Assembly (NCBI GenBank): GCA_020629815.1
Contig: JAHDCN010000019.1
Span: forward strand, 1-21,487
DNA from: Verrucomicrobiota bacterium
Lineage (GTDB): Bacteria; Verrucomicrobiota; Verrucomicrobiia; Verrucomicrobiales; DEV007
Length of the DNA stretch: 21,487 bases
Direction of reading: 5' to 3'
Shown here: positions 7,898-14,569 of the stretch, in pieces
How positions within the stretch are numbered: the stretch's first letter is position 1
Layout of the letters: every line of letters starts with the position of its first letter
The notes under the pieces: generated by a model
The model's input: only the letters and a program-made list of their open reading frames with translations
Database searches by the model: none
What the model was told of the DNA's origin: nothing
Made by a program: the position numbers and the translations under genes

Positions 7898-8386
7898 CTA
7901 ACGACCAATCAGTTCAAGTATGCCTCTTGCTAGCTCAAAGGAAGTTGGCATTTCGGCAAACCGTATCTGCCTAGAATAATCTAGGACTTCTTCCCCTGTT
8001 AGTTTCTTTCGTGGCGTAATTTCGACAATACTGCCGACCTTTTCTACAAGACAGAGCCTTTTCTTGAGTTTCAGCTGTCTAGTGTTTAGGCCTGTAGCTC
8101 GCTTCAACATTTCATCATTGGAAATCTCATCCTCTCGAGCTTTCTCTGGATTCAAAAAATCGAGAAGTTTTTTTTCATTTAAGATGTAACGGCTGGCTTC
8201 TAAAGTATCAAAAACCGCATCTCCGATTTTCTCTTCCCCATCAGGTAAGGACAAAAATATCGGGGGAAAACTAGGATCCAATCGGTATGCAAACTTGCCT
8301 GAATAACTGTTTATCATCAATATCGACTCTACCCGGGTCACATACGACCGTCTGGGATATCGGTGGAAAACGTCTTCAAAGTCCAT
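7898..8386 (-). CDS. Small low-GC protein, weakly resembling CdiI-type immunity proteins
   Basis: The protein is 162 residues, soluble, without signal peptide or membrane segment. I do not recognise it with confidence. The order of features (RYPRRSYVT near the start, ILMINSY, then IGDAVFDTLEASR in the middle, then a basic region leading into IVEITPRKKL) recalls one group of contact-dependent growth inhibition immunity proteins, by memory only. G+C at 8041-8280 is 40% (96 of 240), well below the 50-60% of its neighbours, which suggests recent acquisition. The start ATG 8386 lies three bases after the PBP stop, in TGATTGATG; a TTG at 8389 is an alternative. GGGAG (8397-8401, read on minus) serves as a possible ribosome site inside the PBP gene, so the two are probably cotranscribed and coupled. 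No toxin gene is seen nearby. Confidence 0.7.
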   Translation of the reverse strand: MDFEDVFHRYPRRSYVTRVESILMINSYSGKFAYRLDPSFPPIFLSLPDGEEKIGDAVFDTLEASRYILNEKKLLDFLNPEKAREDEISNDEMLKRATGLNTRQLKLKKRLCLVEKVGSIVEITPRKKLTGEEVLDYSRQIRFAEMPTSFELARGILELIGR

Positions 8387-8389
8387 CAA

Positions 8390-10498
8390 TCAATGGCTCC
8401 CGGAACAGAATTTCCGTGGGATCAAATCGTGCGGCACCAGCTCAGTGTAGACTTCTTTGCAGCTGTCATCGGCAAGCATACCCGTAGATCGGCACAGGTT
8501 CATTTCAATCACCTCTTCCGGCGCTGCAAATTCGTTGAATTCATAGCCGATCGATTGGGCATCAGACATGATGTCTTTCCAAACGGGAATCGCAACCCGC
8601 CCGCCGTACGCTCCCGGGTTGATGGTGGCAGGTTGATCGAGCCCCACCCATACACCTGCGGTCAACCGACTGGTAAAGCCGACAAACCAGGCATCGTGGA
8701 AATCGTTAGTAGTACCCGTCTTTCCGCCAGCAGGAGAGGAAAATCCGAGATTTCTGAGCGATGCCCCGGTTCCGCCCTCTTCCAAAACCCGCTTGAGCAC
8801 ATTGGTGGTCATCCAGGCAGCGCCACTTGAAACGACCCGATAATTGGCACCGGAATGCTCATATAGAACCGTGTCGTCCCGGTCCAGAATTCGCTCAATG
8901 AAAAACGGCTGGTGTCGAACGCCGCCTGTCGGAAAGACCGAATACGCACTGGTGAGTTCAAAAACGTTCGAACCGATGTTGCCGATATATACGGTCGGAG
9001 TCGGCTCAATAGTCTTGCCGGTGGAGAGTCCCGCCAGATCCATCATATTGAGGACATTATCAATCCCCGCCTGTTCGCCGACTCGCACCGTCAGTGTGTT
9101 TCGGGAACGAATCAGGCCGAGCGCTACCGGCGTAGGCCCATAGTATTCGCCATCGGAATTTTCCGGACTCCAGTCTGAATCATACCAATCGATTTCACCC
9201 GGCTCCAGCGGGGTATCAGGTAAAAACATTCCGGGAAACAATCCCTTCTCAAACGCAGTCGCATATACGAGCGGCTTGAAAACGGAACCGACCTGACGCT
9301 TCGAACCTGTCGCCCGGTTAAAGGCACTGTGCGAGTAATTCCGCCCACCAACCAGAGCCCGGATCGCTCCGGTATGATTTTCCAGAACGACGGAAGAAGC
9401 CTGCAGATAGCGGGGATCCCCCTCCTGATGCTGCGACACCAATGGGTGCGAATAATTCGGAGAGTTTTCCAGTCTACTAAGCCAATTCTCAACCGACTGC
9501 TCGGCACTGTTTTGAATACGCAGGTCAAAAGTGGTCTCAACCTTCAGTCCTCCGGACTCCGCAAGTGAGGGAACCAATTCCTTCACTTTTCGTTCCACCA
9601 TATCAAGGATCCAGTTGTCTTCGGAAACCTTCGCGTTGCGACGCAGCAGCTCCATCCATTCCTCCTGCGGTCGGACCTGTGGTCGCTGATTCGAGGCAGC
9701 AGCACCTTCCTCCGCCGTGATCGTTCCTTCGTCCACCATGCGATCGAGTGTCATCCGCATTTCGCGCAAGGCAGTTTCGTAGTGGCGAAACGGAGAAAAC
9801 CCATTCGGAGCCCGAATGATTCCGGCAATCATTGCAGACTCGGCGAGAGTCAATTCCGAGGCATTTTTCCCAAAGTAGCCAATCGACGCCTGCTGAATGC
9901 CATTCATCCCCGTGCCGAGAAAAATCCGGTTCAGGTAGTGAGTTAAAATCTCTTCCTTTTTGTAGCGACCTTCTACCCGGCGGGCGATGGCCATCTCCAG
10001 CAGCTTTCGTTTGATTGTCCGGTCACGCATCCCGTAGGTCATGCGAGTCAGTTGCATCGTGATCGTGCTGGCTCCCTGAACTACGCGCTTATCTTTGAAG
10101 TTTCGCGCCCACGCCCGGACGGTTCCTACATAGTCGATTCCTCCATGTTTCCAGAAGCGGGAATCTTCCCGGGCAATCAGGGCATTCACAAAATGAGGGG
10201 AAACCTGCTCCAGTGCCACCGGGTAGGTAGCATTCTCACCGTGCAGATAGCCCAGTGTTTGTCCGGTTCCGTCCAGGACGGTTGATTCCATCGGAATGCG
10301 CGCCACAGCCCCGATATCATAGTCCCCGGCGAGGCGATGATAGTGGAACATCACGATCAAGGCTAAGAAAGCGCCGACAGCAATCCAGAAGAGCAGGAGC
10401 ACGACCAAAAAACGAACTACCACATTGCGGCGAAGACGCTGCAATAGGTTTTCTTCACTGGCGTTGCGGGAGCCAGCTCGGCGGGTGCGGTTGCTCAT
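8390..10498 (-). CDS. Bifunctional class A penicillin-binding protein (GT51 plus transpeptidase)
   Basis: This enzyme polymerizes lipid II into glycan strands and cross-links them at the outer face of the inner membrane. ATG 10498 gives 702 residues; a TTG at 10549 is in frame but adds nothing family-like. A basic cytoplasmic tail is followed by one membrane segment (about 27-52). The GT51 domain shows REDSRFWKHGGIDY with Glu111, QGASTITMQLTR (141-152), KRKLLEMAIA, and KEEILTHYLNRIFLG (181-195). The transpeptidase domain has SVFK (Ser405, Lys408), SRN (465-467) and KTGTT (593-597). The Cys-containing tail (C669, C680, C698) is common in PBP1A-like proteins. I cannot tell which of the PBP1 subtypes it is. 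Its stop abuts the small gene at 8386, and it diverges from the phosphoesterase gene at 10602. Confidence 0.94.
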   Translation of the reverse strand: MSNRTRRAGSRNASEENLLQRLRRNVVVRFLVVLLLFWIAVGAFLALIVMFHYHRLAGDYDIGAVARIPMESTVLDGTGQTLGYLHGENATYPVALEQVSPHFVNALIAREDSRFWKHGGIDYVGTVRAWARNFKDKRVVQGASTITMQLTRMTYGMRDRTIKRKLLEMAIARRVEGRYKKEEILTHYLNRIFLGTGMNGIQQASIGYFGKNASELTLAESAMIAGIIRAPNGFSPFRHYETALREMRMTLDRMVDEGTITAEEGAAASNQRPQVRPQEEWMELLRRNAKVSEDNWILDMVERKVKELVPSLAESGGLKVETTFDLRIQNSAEQSVENWLSRLENSPNYSHPLVSQHQEGDPRYLQASSVVLENHTGAIRALVGGRNYSHSAFNRATGSKRQVGSVFKPLVYATAFEKGLFPGMFLPDTPLEPGEIDWYDSDWSPENSDGEYYGPTPVALGLIRSRNTLTVRVGEQAGIDNVLNMMDLAGLSTGKTIEPTPTVYIGNIGSNVFELTSAYSVFPTGGVRHQPFFIERILDRDDTVLYEHSGANYRVVSSGAAWMTTNVLKRVLEEGGTGASLRNLGFSSPAGGKTGTTNDFHDAWFVGFTSRLTAGVWVGLDQPATINPGAYGGRVAIPVWKDIMSDAQSIGYEFNEFAAPEEVIEMNLCRSTGMLADDSCKEVYTELVPHDLIPRKFCSGSH

Positions 10499-10531
10499 AC
10501 GGGCAGGTAACGGGAACAGGAGTCCGAAAGG

Positions 10532-10550
10532 CCCGCAAAGTTCCCGCAAA
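10532..10550. repeat. Two CCCGCAAA copies one helical turn apart in a divergent promoter region
   Basis: CCCGCAAA occurs at 10532-10539 and 10543-10550, an 11-base period, within the 103-base gap between the divergent PBP and phosphoesterase genes. Same-face spacing is what a dimeric or cooperative regulator site would show. The rest of the gap (10499-10601) holds no recognisable -35/-10 pair that I would defend. Confidence 0.3.
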
Positions 10551-10601
10551 CCTGATGATTTTCAAGACTTCCCTGAGTCTCTTTGCAAAACGTTTCGACC
10601 A

Positions 10602-11441
10602 ATGGTTAGTTATTTTCGTTCACCTCTTTGCAGCTTGGAAATTGTTCACATCAGCGATACTCACTTCGGGCCGAATCGGAATCATGAGATTCGGGGCTCC
10701 CAGGTGCTACGTCGGGTGGAGATGCTGGTCGAACAAATAAACGAACTCCCCTTCCAGCCCGAGTTCATTATTCATACCGGCGATGTGGTAAACGATCCCG
10801 ACGAAGATGCCTATCGCCTGGCCGAATCCGTTTTGTCGCGATTGCAGGCTCCGGTCTACTACGCAACCGGCAATCACGATGACCGCGAAATGATGCGCCG
10901 ATTCCTGACGTTCGGCGACTACAGACCGCTGCTGGCAGACGGAGTCGAAGTCTGTTACAAAATTGAATCGGAAGCGGCTGCCGGCGAGAAAACTGACTTC
11001 TTCATTCTCGACGGAATGGTACCGGCTGAGCAAGGCCCGCATGGTTATCTTTCAGAGCATCAGATCGAGGCTCTTTTAAATGATCTAAATCCGGAACACT
11101 CCACCGCTCTGTTCCTTCATTTCCCCATGTTGCCCATTGGTTCGGCGTGGATCGATGAACATCTTCCCGTGAAGAACGGCGCTGAAGTTCTTGAGCTGGT
11201 TCGGGAAAAAATCGGCAGCCGTTTGTTGGGAGTTTTTACCGGCCACATTCATCGGGGACTGCAAATGAACTTCGACGGAGTCATGCACTCCGGAGTTTCC
11301 AGCCCGGTTTGCGAATTCACAGCCGGTCCGGAAGATGACTTTTGCGATTTCCTTCCGGACTGTGGCGTTCCTTTTCATCATATCAGCCTGAATCAAAACG
11401 GAGTTTCGGTGAAGGCGTATTCGCTCCCCTTCCATGGGTGA
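10602..11441 (+). CDS. CpdA-like calcineurin-fold metallophosphoesterase
   Basis: This belongs to the class III cyclic-nucleotide phosphodiesterase/calcineurin-like family, using two metal ions to hydrolyse phosphodiesters in the cytoplasm. The 279-residue form from ATG 10602 carries every metal motif: SDTHFG with D19 and H21, HTGDVV with D61, GNHDD with N91 and H92, LHFPM with H173, and GHIHRG with H215 and H217. The longer open frame from 10425 overlaps the PBP start on the other strand and adds Arg-rich, non-conserved sequence, so I reject it. cAMP may be the substrate, as for CpdA, but phospholipid or nucleotide substrates are possible in this family. It ends seven bases before the next gene, so both are likely one operon. 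Confidence 0.85.
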   Translation: MVSYFRSPLCSLEIVHISDTHFGPNRNHEIRGSQVLRRVEMLVEQINELPFQPEFIIHTGDVVNDPDEDAYRLAESVLSRLQAPVYYATGNHDDREMMRRFLTFGDYRPLLADGVEVCYKIESEAAAGEKTDFFILDGMVPAEQGPHGYLSEHQIEALLNDLNPEHSTALFLHFPMLPIGSAWIDEHLPVKNGAEVLELVREKIGSRLLGVFTGHIHRGLQMNFDGVMHSGVSSPVCEFTAGPEDDFCDFLPDCGVPFHHISLNQNGVSVKAYSLPFHG

Positions 11442-11448
11442 AACGAAT

Positions 11449-12594
11449 ATGAAAAAGGTGGTCGCAGTTTTCCTCAAGTATCCGGAGCCCGGAAAGGTAA
11501 AGACTCGATTGGCCGAGGGAATCGGCGAAGATGACGCCACGCGAATATACTGTCGGCTTGTCGGGCTGGTCTTCGAACGCATCAGTCGATTCTCCGGCGC
11601 AGACTCATTGGTGATTTGTTTCGACCCGGTCGAACGCCGGGAATCCATTGAAGAATGGCTTCGTCCATGGAGCAGTGCCTTTCCCGGAGAGGTGATTTTT
11701 CATCCGCAGTGTTCCGGTGACCTCGGAGACCGCCTCGAAGGAGCATCTGAGTTTGTCTTTTCACGCTCACAAGACAGCCTGCTCGCAATCGTTGGAACCG
11801 ATTGCGTTGATCTGGATTCCGAAGTCTTTGAACAAACCTGGACGGCACTTCAGCAATCCCGGGCAGCAGTGGGGCCGTGTCACGATGGCGGCTACTACCT
11901 GATTGGCTTGCCGCATCACACTCCGGAAGTTTTCCGGGAAATTCCGTGGAGCAGCGAGCATACATTTTCTGCCACTGTTGAAGCTGCTGCAAAAGCCGGG
12001 CTGCAATCCGTTGAGCTACCTTCTCGATCCGATGTGGATCACGAAGAGGATTTGGAACAGATTCGGCCTCAGCTTGCGCCCCGTCCTTGCGTTTTCTTCG
12101 ACCGCGATGGTGTGGTAAATCGCTCACCCGGTCCGGGATACGTTTTGCGCTGGGAAGATTTTCAGCTTCAAGAAGGGATTATCGAAGCGATTCAGGCCGT
12201 GCGCGCACAGGGCTGGCTGGCAGTCCTGATCACCAGCCAGAAAGGTGTTGGAAAAGGGCTCATGTCTCAGGAAGAGCTGGATCGAATTCACCACAATTTG
12301 CAAAAGACATTGCTCGAGTCGGGAGCTCTACTGGATGGCATCTACGCCTACACCGGTAGCCACTGCAGCTATCAGCCCAAGCCTGACCCTCAGATGATTC
12401 ATCAGGCCGCCGAAGATTTCGGAATCGATCTTTCCCGCTCATGGATGGTGGGCGATGCGGACCGGGACATCGAAATGGGCCTACAGGCTGAGCTGCCAAT
12501 GACTGTGCGAATCAGAGGGGAAAAAGACATCGGCATCGCAGCAACTCAGACACTCGATTCAATTTTAAATTTTTCCGATTTGTTTAAAAAATAA
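11449..12594 (+). CDS. Fusion of TIGR04282/DUF2064 transferase and HAD-IIIA phosphatase
   Basis: The 381-residue protein has two domains. Residues 1-210 match the TIGR04282 (DUF2064) GT-A-like, nucleotidyltransferase-fold family: FLKYPEPGKVKTRLAEG at 8-24, GDRLEGA, IVGTDCVDLD near 114-123, and GPCHDGGYYLIGL at 142-154. Residues about 211-381 are a HAD-IIIA phosphatase like GmhB: FFDRDGVVN (D218, D220), LITSQ (260-264), YQPKPDP with Lys311, and VGDADRD (334-340). The Zn-binding cysteine loop typical of GmhB is reduced to SHC. Such a pair could activate and dephosphorylate a sugar, but no substrate can be named. ATG 11449 has GGGTGA six bases ahead; ATG 11434, overlapping the previous stop, is an alternative. 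Cotranscription with the phosphoesterase is likely. The last bases are AT-rich. Confidence 0.85.
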   Translation: MKKVVAVFLKYPEPGKVKTRLAEGIGEDDATRIYCRLVGLVFERISRFSGADSLVICFDPVERRESIEEWLRPWSSAFPGEVIFHPQCSGDLGDRLEGASEFVFSRSQDSLLAIVGTDCVDLDSEVFEQTWTALQQSRAAVGPCHDGGYYLIGLPHHTPEVFREIPWSSEHTFSATVEAAAKAGLQSVELPSRSDVDHEEDLEQIRPQLAPRPCVFFDRDGVVNRSPGPGYVLRWEDFQLQEGIIEAIQAVRAQGWLAVLITSQKGVGKGLMSQEELDRIHHNLQKTLLESGALLDGIYAYTGSHCSYQPKPDPQMIHQAAEDFGIDLSRSWMVGDADRDIEMGLQAELPMTVRIRGEKDIGIAATQTLDSILNFSDLFKK

Positions 12595-12621
12595 TTAAAA
12601 TTCTAGAAATTTAAATTAATA

Positions 12622-12650
12622 CTGGCAATTAGTATTGAGGTGAGTAGAAT
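12622..12650 (+). promoter_or_regulatory. Candidate clpX promoter
   Basis: CTGGCA (12622-12627), a 17-base spacer, and TAGAAT (12645-12650) match four and five of six sigma-70 consensus positions. The line 12601-12660 is 32% G+C (19 of 60), unlike its surroundings. An AATACT/AGTATT inverted repeat overlaps the -35. The leader to the clpX ATG would be about 55 bases. No CIRCE or other heat-shock operator is evident. Confidence 0.45.
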
Positions 12651-12712
12651 GGGATTTCGGTGGCACTTGATTTTCCCCGCCGACACGTCACCTTTTTCGA
12701 CCACGCAATTTC

Positions 12713-14041
12713 ATGGCCCGGGCTTCGACATTAACAATGTGTTCCTTCTGCGGTAAAAGCCACGCAGAGGTTAAGAAGTTGATCGCAGGTCCCGGCGTTT
12801 ACATTTGCGACAATTGCATCACCGTCTGTCAGGGCATTCTCGATAAAGAGCTGTTCGAAGACGAAGAGGAAGTCTCCAGCGAGTTCAGCGTTCCGATTCC
12901 TACCGAATTGCGCAAAGGCCTCGACGACTACGTAATCGGGCAGGAGCATGCCAAAAAGGTTCTCTCCGTCGCTGTTCACAATCATTACAAAAGGCTCAAT
13001 CAGTTCTCCGCGCCGGCCAAACTCCGGGCGCATGACAAGTTTTCCGAGTTCGAAGAAGTCGAAATCGAAAAGAGTAATATCCTTTTGATCGGTCCTACCG
13101 GTTCCGGCAAGACACTTCTGGCCAAGACGCTGGCGAGTGTGCTCGATGTTCCTTTCTGCATCGCCGACGCCACCACTTTGACCGAAGCCGGCTACGTTGG
13201 CGAAGACGTGGAGAATATCGTGCTGCGATTGTTGCAGGCGGCTGACTACGACGTCGCTAAGGCAGAAAAAGGCATCATCTACATCGACGAGATCGACAAG
13301 ATCGGTCGCAAGACAGAAAATGTCAGCATCACCCGGGACGTATCCGGTGAAGGGGTTCAGCAGGCTCTTTTGAAAATGCTTGAGGGAACCGTTTGTAATG
13401 TGCCTCCACAAGGCGGACGCAAACACCCGCAACAGGAATACATTCAGGTTAACACCGAGAGAATTCTTTTCGTATGCGGAGGCGCATTTGTTGGTCTCGA
13501 CGAAATCGTTTCCCGCCGCCTTGGCAAAAAAGTGCTCGGTTTTGGTGAAGAAGTCACCACGGTAGCCAGTGAACAGGAGGTGGAAACTCACCTGCGCAAC
13601 GTGTCTCCGGAAGACCTGACCGGTTTCGGTTTGATCCCTGAGTTCATTGGCCGCCTTCCAGTTGTTTCCACACTTCGTTGCCTGACACGCGAAGAGCTGA
13701 TTCAGGTTCTGACGGAGCCAAAAAATGCTTTGGTCAAACAATACAGCAAGCTCCTCGCCATGGATGGTGTCGATTTGCGACTTGAGCAATCCGGACTCGA
13801 GGCCATGGCGGAAGACGCGATTGAACGCGGCACCGGTGCTCGCGCTCTGCGGTCTATTTTCGAAAAGCTGATGCTGGAAGTCATGTATGAGGCACCCAGC
13901 GCGGAAGGCTTTAGCTCGGTGACGATCACCCGCGAAATCGTCGAAGGCGAAGAAGAGCCCAAAGTCGTCTCTGAGAAAAAGCCAAAGAAGAAAAAGGGCG
14001 GTGACGACAAGCCCCCTTCCGACGAAAAAGAGGCGGCTTAA
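12713..14041 (+). CDS. clpX: ClpX, ATP-dependent unfoldase of the ClpXP protease
   Basis: ClpX recognises tagged proteins, unfolds them with ATP and feeds them to ClpP. The 442-residue protein has all landmarks: the C4 zinc-binding domain (C10, C13, C32, C35), Walker A GPTGSGKT (127-134), the GYVGE pore loop (160-164), Walker B IIYIDEID (188-195), the RKH loop (236-238), the ClpP-docking loop as LGF (275-277; IGF in E. coli), and sensor-2 GTGARALRS with Arg377. The tail after about 412 is Lys/Glu-rich and not conserved. The ATG at 12713 starts eight residues before the zinc domain's Met9 and has no Shine-Dalgarno. clpP and tig, often adjacent in other bacteria, are absent here; clpX seems to be monocistronic, ending before a tandem repeat and a convergent gene. 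Confidence 0.97.
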   Translation: MARASTLTMCSFCGKSHAEVKKLIAGPGVYICDNCITVCQGILDKELFEDEEEVSSEFSVPIPTELRKGLDDYVIGQEHAKKVLSVAVHNHYKRLNQFSAPAKLRAHDKFSEFEEVEIEKSNILLIGPTGSGKTLLAKTLASVLDVPFCIADATTLTEAGYVGEDVENIVLRLLQAADYDVAKAEKGIIYIDEIDKIGRKTENVSITRDVSGEGVQQALLKMLEGTVCNVPPQGGRKHPQQEYIQVNTERILFVCGGAFVGLDEIVSRRLGKKVLGFGEEVTTVASEQEVETHLRNVSPEDLTGFGLIPEFIGRLPVVSTLRCLTREELIQVLTEPKNALVKQYSKLLAMDGVDLRLEQSGLEAMAEDAIERGTGARALRSIFEKLMLEVMYEAPSAEGFSSVTITREIVEGEEEPKVVSEKKPKKKKGGDDKPPSDEKEAA

Positions 14042-14093
14042 CCCCGTTTGGTCAGTGACCTAACCCTGTTGCCTCATCGACCTAACCCTGTTG
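14035..14093. repeat. 22-base-period tandem repeat between convergent genes
   Basis: GACCTAACCCTGTTG occurs exactly at 14057-14071 and 14079-14093. A third, degenerate copy (GGCTTAACCCCGTTTG, 14035-14050) includes the clpX stop codon. The array fills almost all of the 54-base gap between the ends of clpX and the zinc-ribbon gene. No strong stem with T-run is present; short pairings such as GGTCA-g-TGACC (14050-14060) occur. Function unknown. Confidence 0.7.
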
Positions 14094-14095
14094 GG

Positions 14096-14410
14096 TCAGC
14101 TGCCCGGGTTCTTTTTGAGACGAGTCGTGGGAACCGGCTTCCATTCCGGCCTCGGAACTATCACTGGCTTTTCACAATCGGTAAATGGACACGGCATCTC
14201 GGTGCCAAATTGAGCCTCAGTGGCAGAGAGCTTGCGCCCACATCCGGGGCACAGGAACTTGATCTTTTCCTCTGCCGGGTGACCCAAATCTTCCGGTGTC
14301 GGCACGACAAATGTATGCGCGCAAGTCGGGCAATCGATTTCGGTATGATACAGCTCCGGCTCAGCAGACAGACGCGCATCACAGTGCGGACATTCGAATT
14401 TCAAAGACAT
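14096..14410 (-). CDS. Small double zinc-ribbon protein
   Basis: The 104-residue protein has two zinc-ribbon-like modules: C7xxC10 with C27xxC30, and C54xxC57 with C74x4C79. The N-terminal module (MSLKFECPHC...LYHTEIDCPTC) resembles short zinc-ribbon domains common in Verrucomicrobiota and Planctomycetota, where the ribbon often heads larger proteins; here it stands alone, with a basic Pro-containing tail. Binding of nucleic acid or protein is possible, but nothing in the sequence decides. The start is firm: the ATG at 14410 is preceded by a strong purine-rich ribosome site. A 167-residue frame on the opposite strand (14048-14551) is a shadow with no family features. The gene is convergent with clpX and divergent from the TPR gene, so probably monocistronic. 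Confidence 0.85.
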   Translation of the reverse strand: MSLKFECPHCDARLSAEPELYHTEIDCPTCAHTFVVPTPEDLGHPAEEKIKFLCPGCGRKLSATEAQFGTEMPCPFTDCEKPVIVPRPEWKPVPTTRLKKNPGS

Positions 14411-14412
14411 GG

Positions 14413-14423
14413 TTCCTCTTCCT
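14413..14423 (-). promoter_or_regulatory. Strong Shine-Dalgarno of the zinc-ribbon gene
   Basis: Read on the minus strand this is AGGAAGAGGAA, ending two bases before the ATG, with the core AGGA sites at good distance. It fixes the coding strand here and contrasts with most other genes in the window, which lack such a site. Confidence 0.6.
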
Positions 14424-14534
14424 GGTTAAACACCGATTCACCCTACAGGTTCTCAAGCTTTTTTCACGCAGCAACTGATGGCCTTCTCAATGCTCAAACG
14501 GGGCTTGCGTCGGTTGACGTCCCGTGGCGCCGCG

Positions 14535-14552
14535 CCTACCTTCCCTGGTAGG
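14535..14552 (+). promoter_or_regulatory. Leader hairpin just before the giant TPR gene
   Basis: CCTACC (14535-14540) and GGTAGG (14547-14552) form a perfect 6-bp GC-rich stem with a 6-base loop, followed by TTTAT and, 17 bases after the stem, the ATG. A TTGACG (14514-14519) lies 17 bases before TACCTT (14537-14542), a poor promoter match that overlaps the stem. The hairpin could be an operator, an attenuator-like element or part of the 5' leader. The remainder of 14411-14569 shows nothing further. Confidence 0.35.
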
Positions 14553-14569
14553 TTTATACCCCTCTGTAG

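Noticed and set aside
10425..10601. N-terminal extension of the phosphoesterase frame
   Set aside because: It overlaps the start of the PBP gene antisense and is Arg-rich without similarity; the metallophosphoesterase fold begins directly after ATG 10602.
12651..12680. TGGCACttgatTTTCC as a sigma-54 promoter before clpX
   Set aside because: The -24 half is good but the -12 half lacks the GC of TTGC at the right distance; the sigma-70-like pair upstream fits better.
12731..13789. 352-residue open frame on the minus strand
   Set aside because: It lies wholly antisense to clpX, whose every landmark is intact; the translation has no recognisable family features and reflects codon bias on the other strand.
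14048..14551. 167-residue open frame on the plus strand
   Set aside because: It overlaps the zinc-ribbon gene, which has paired CxxC motifs and a strong ribosome site on the minus strand. The plus frame crosses the tandem repeat and has no domain.
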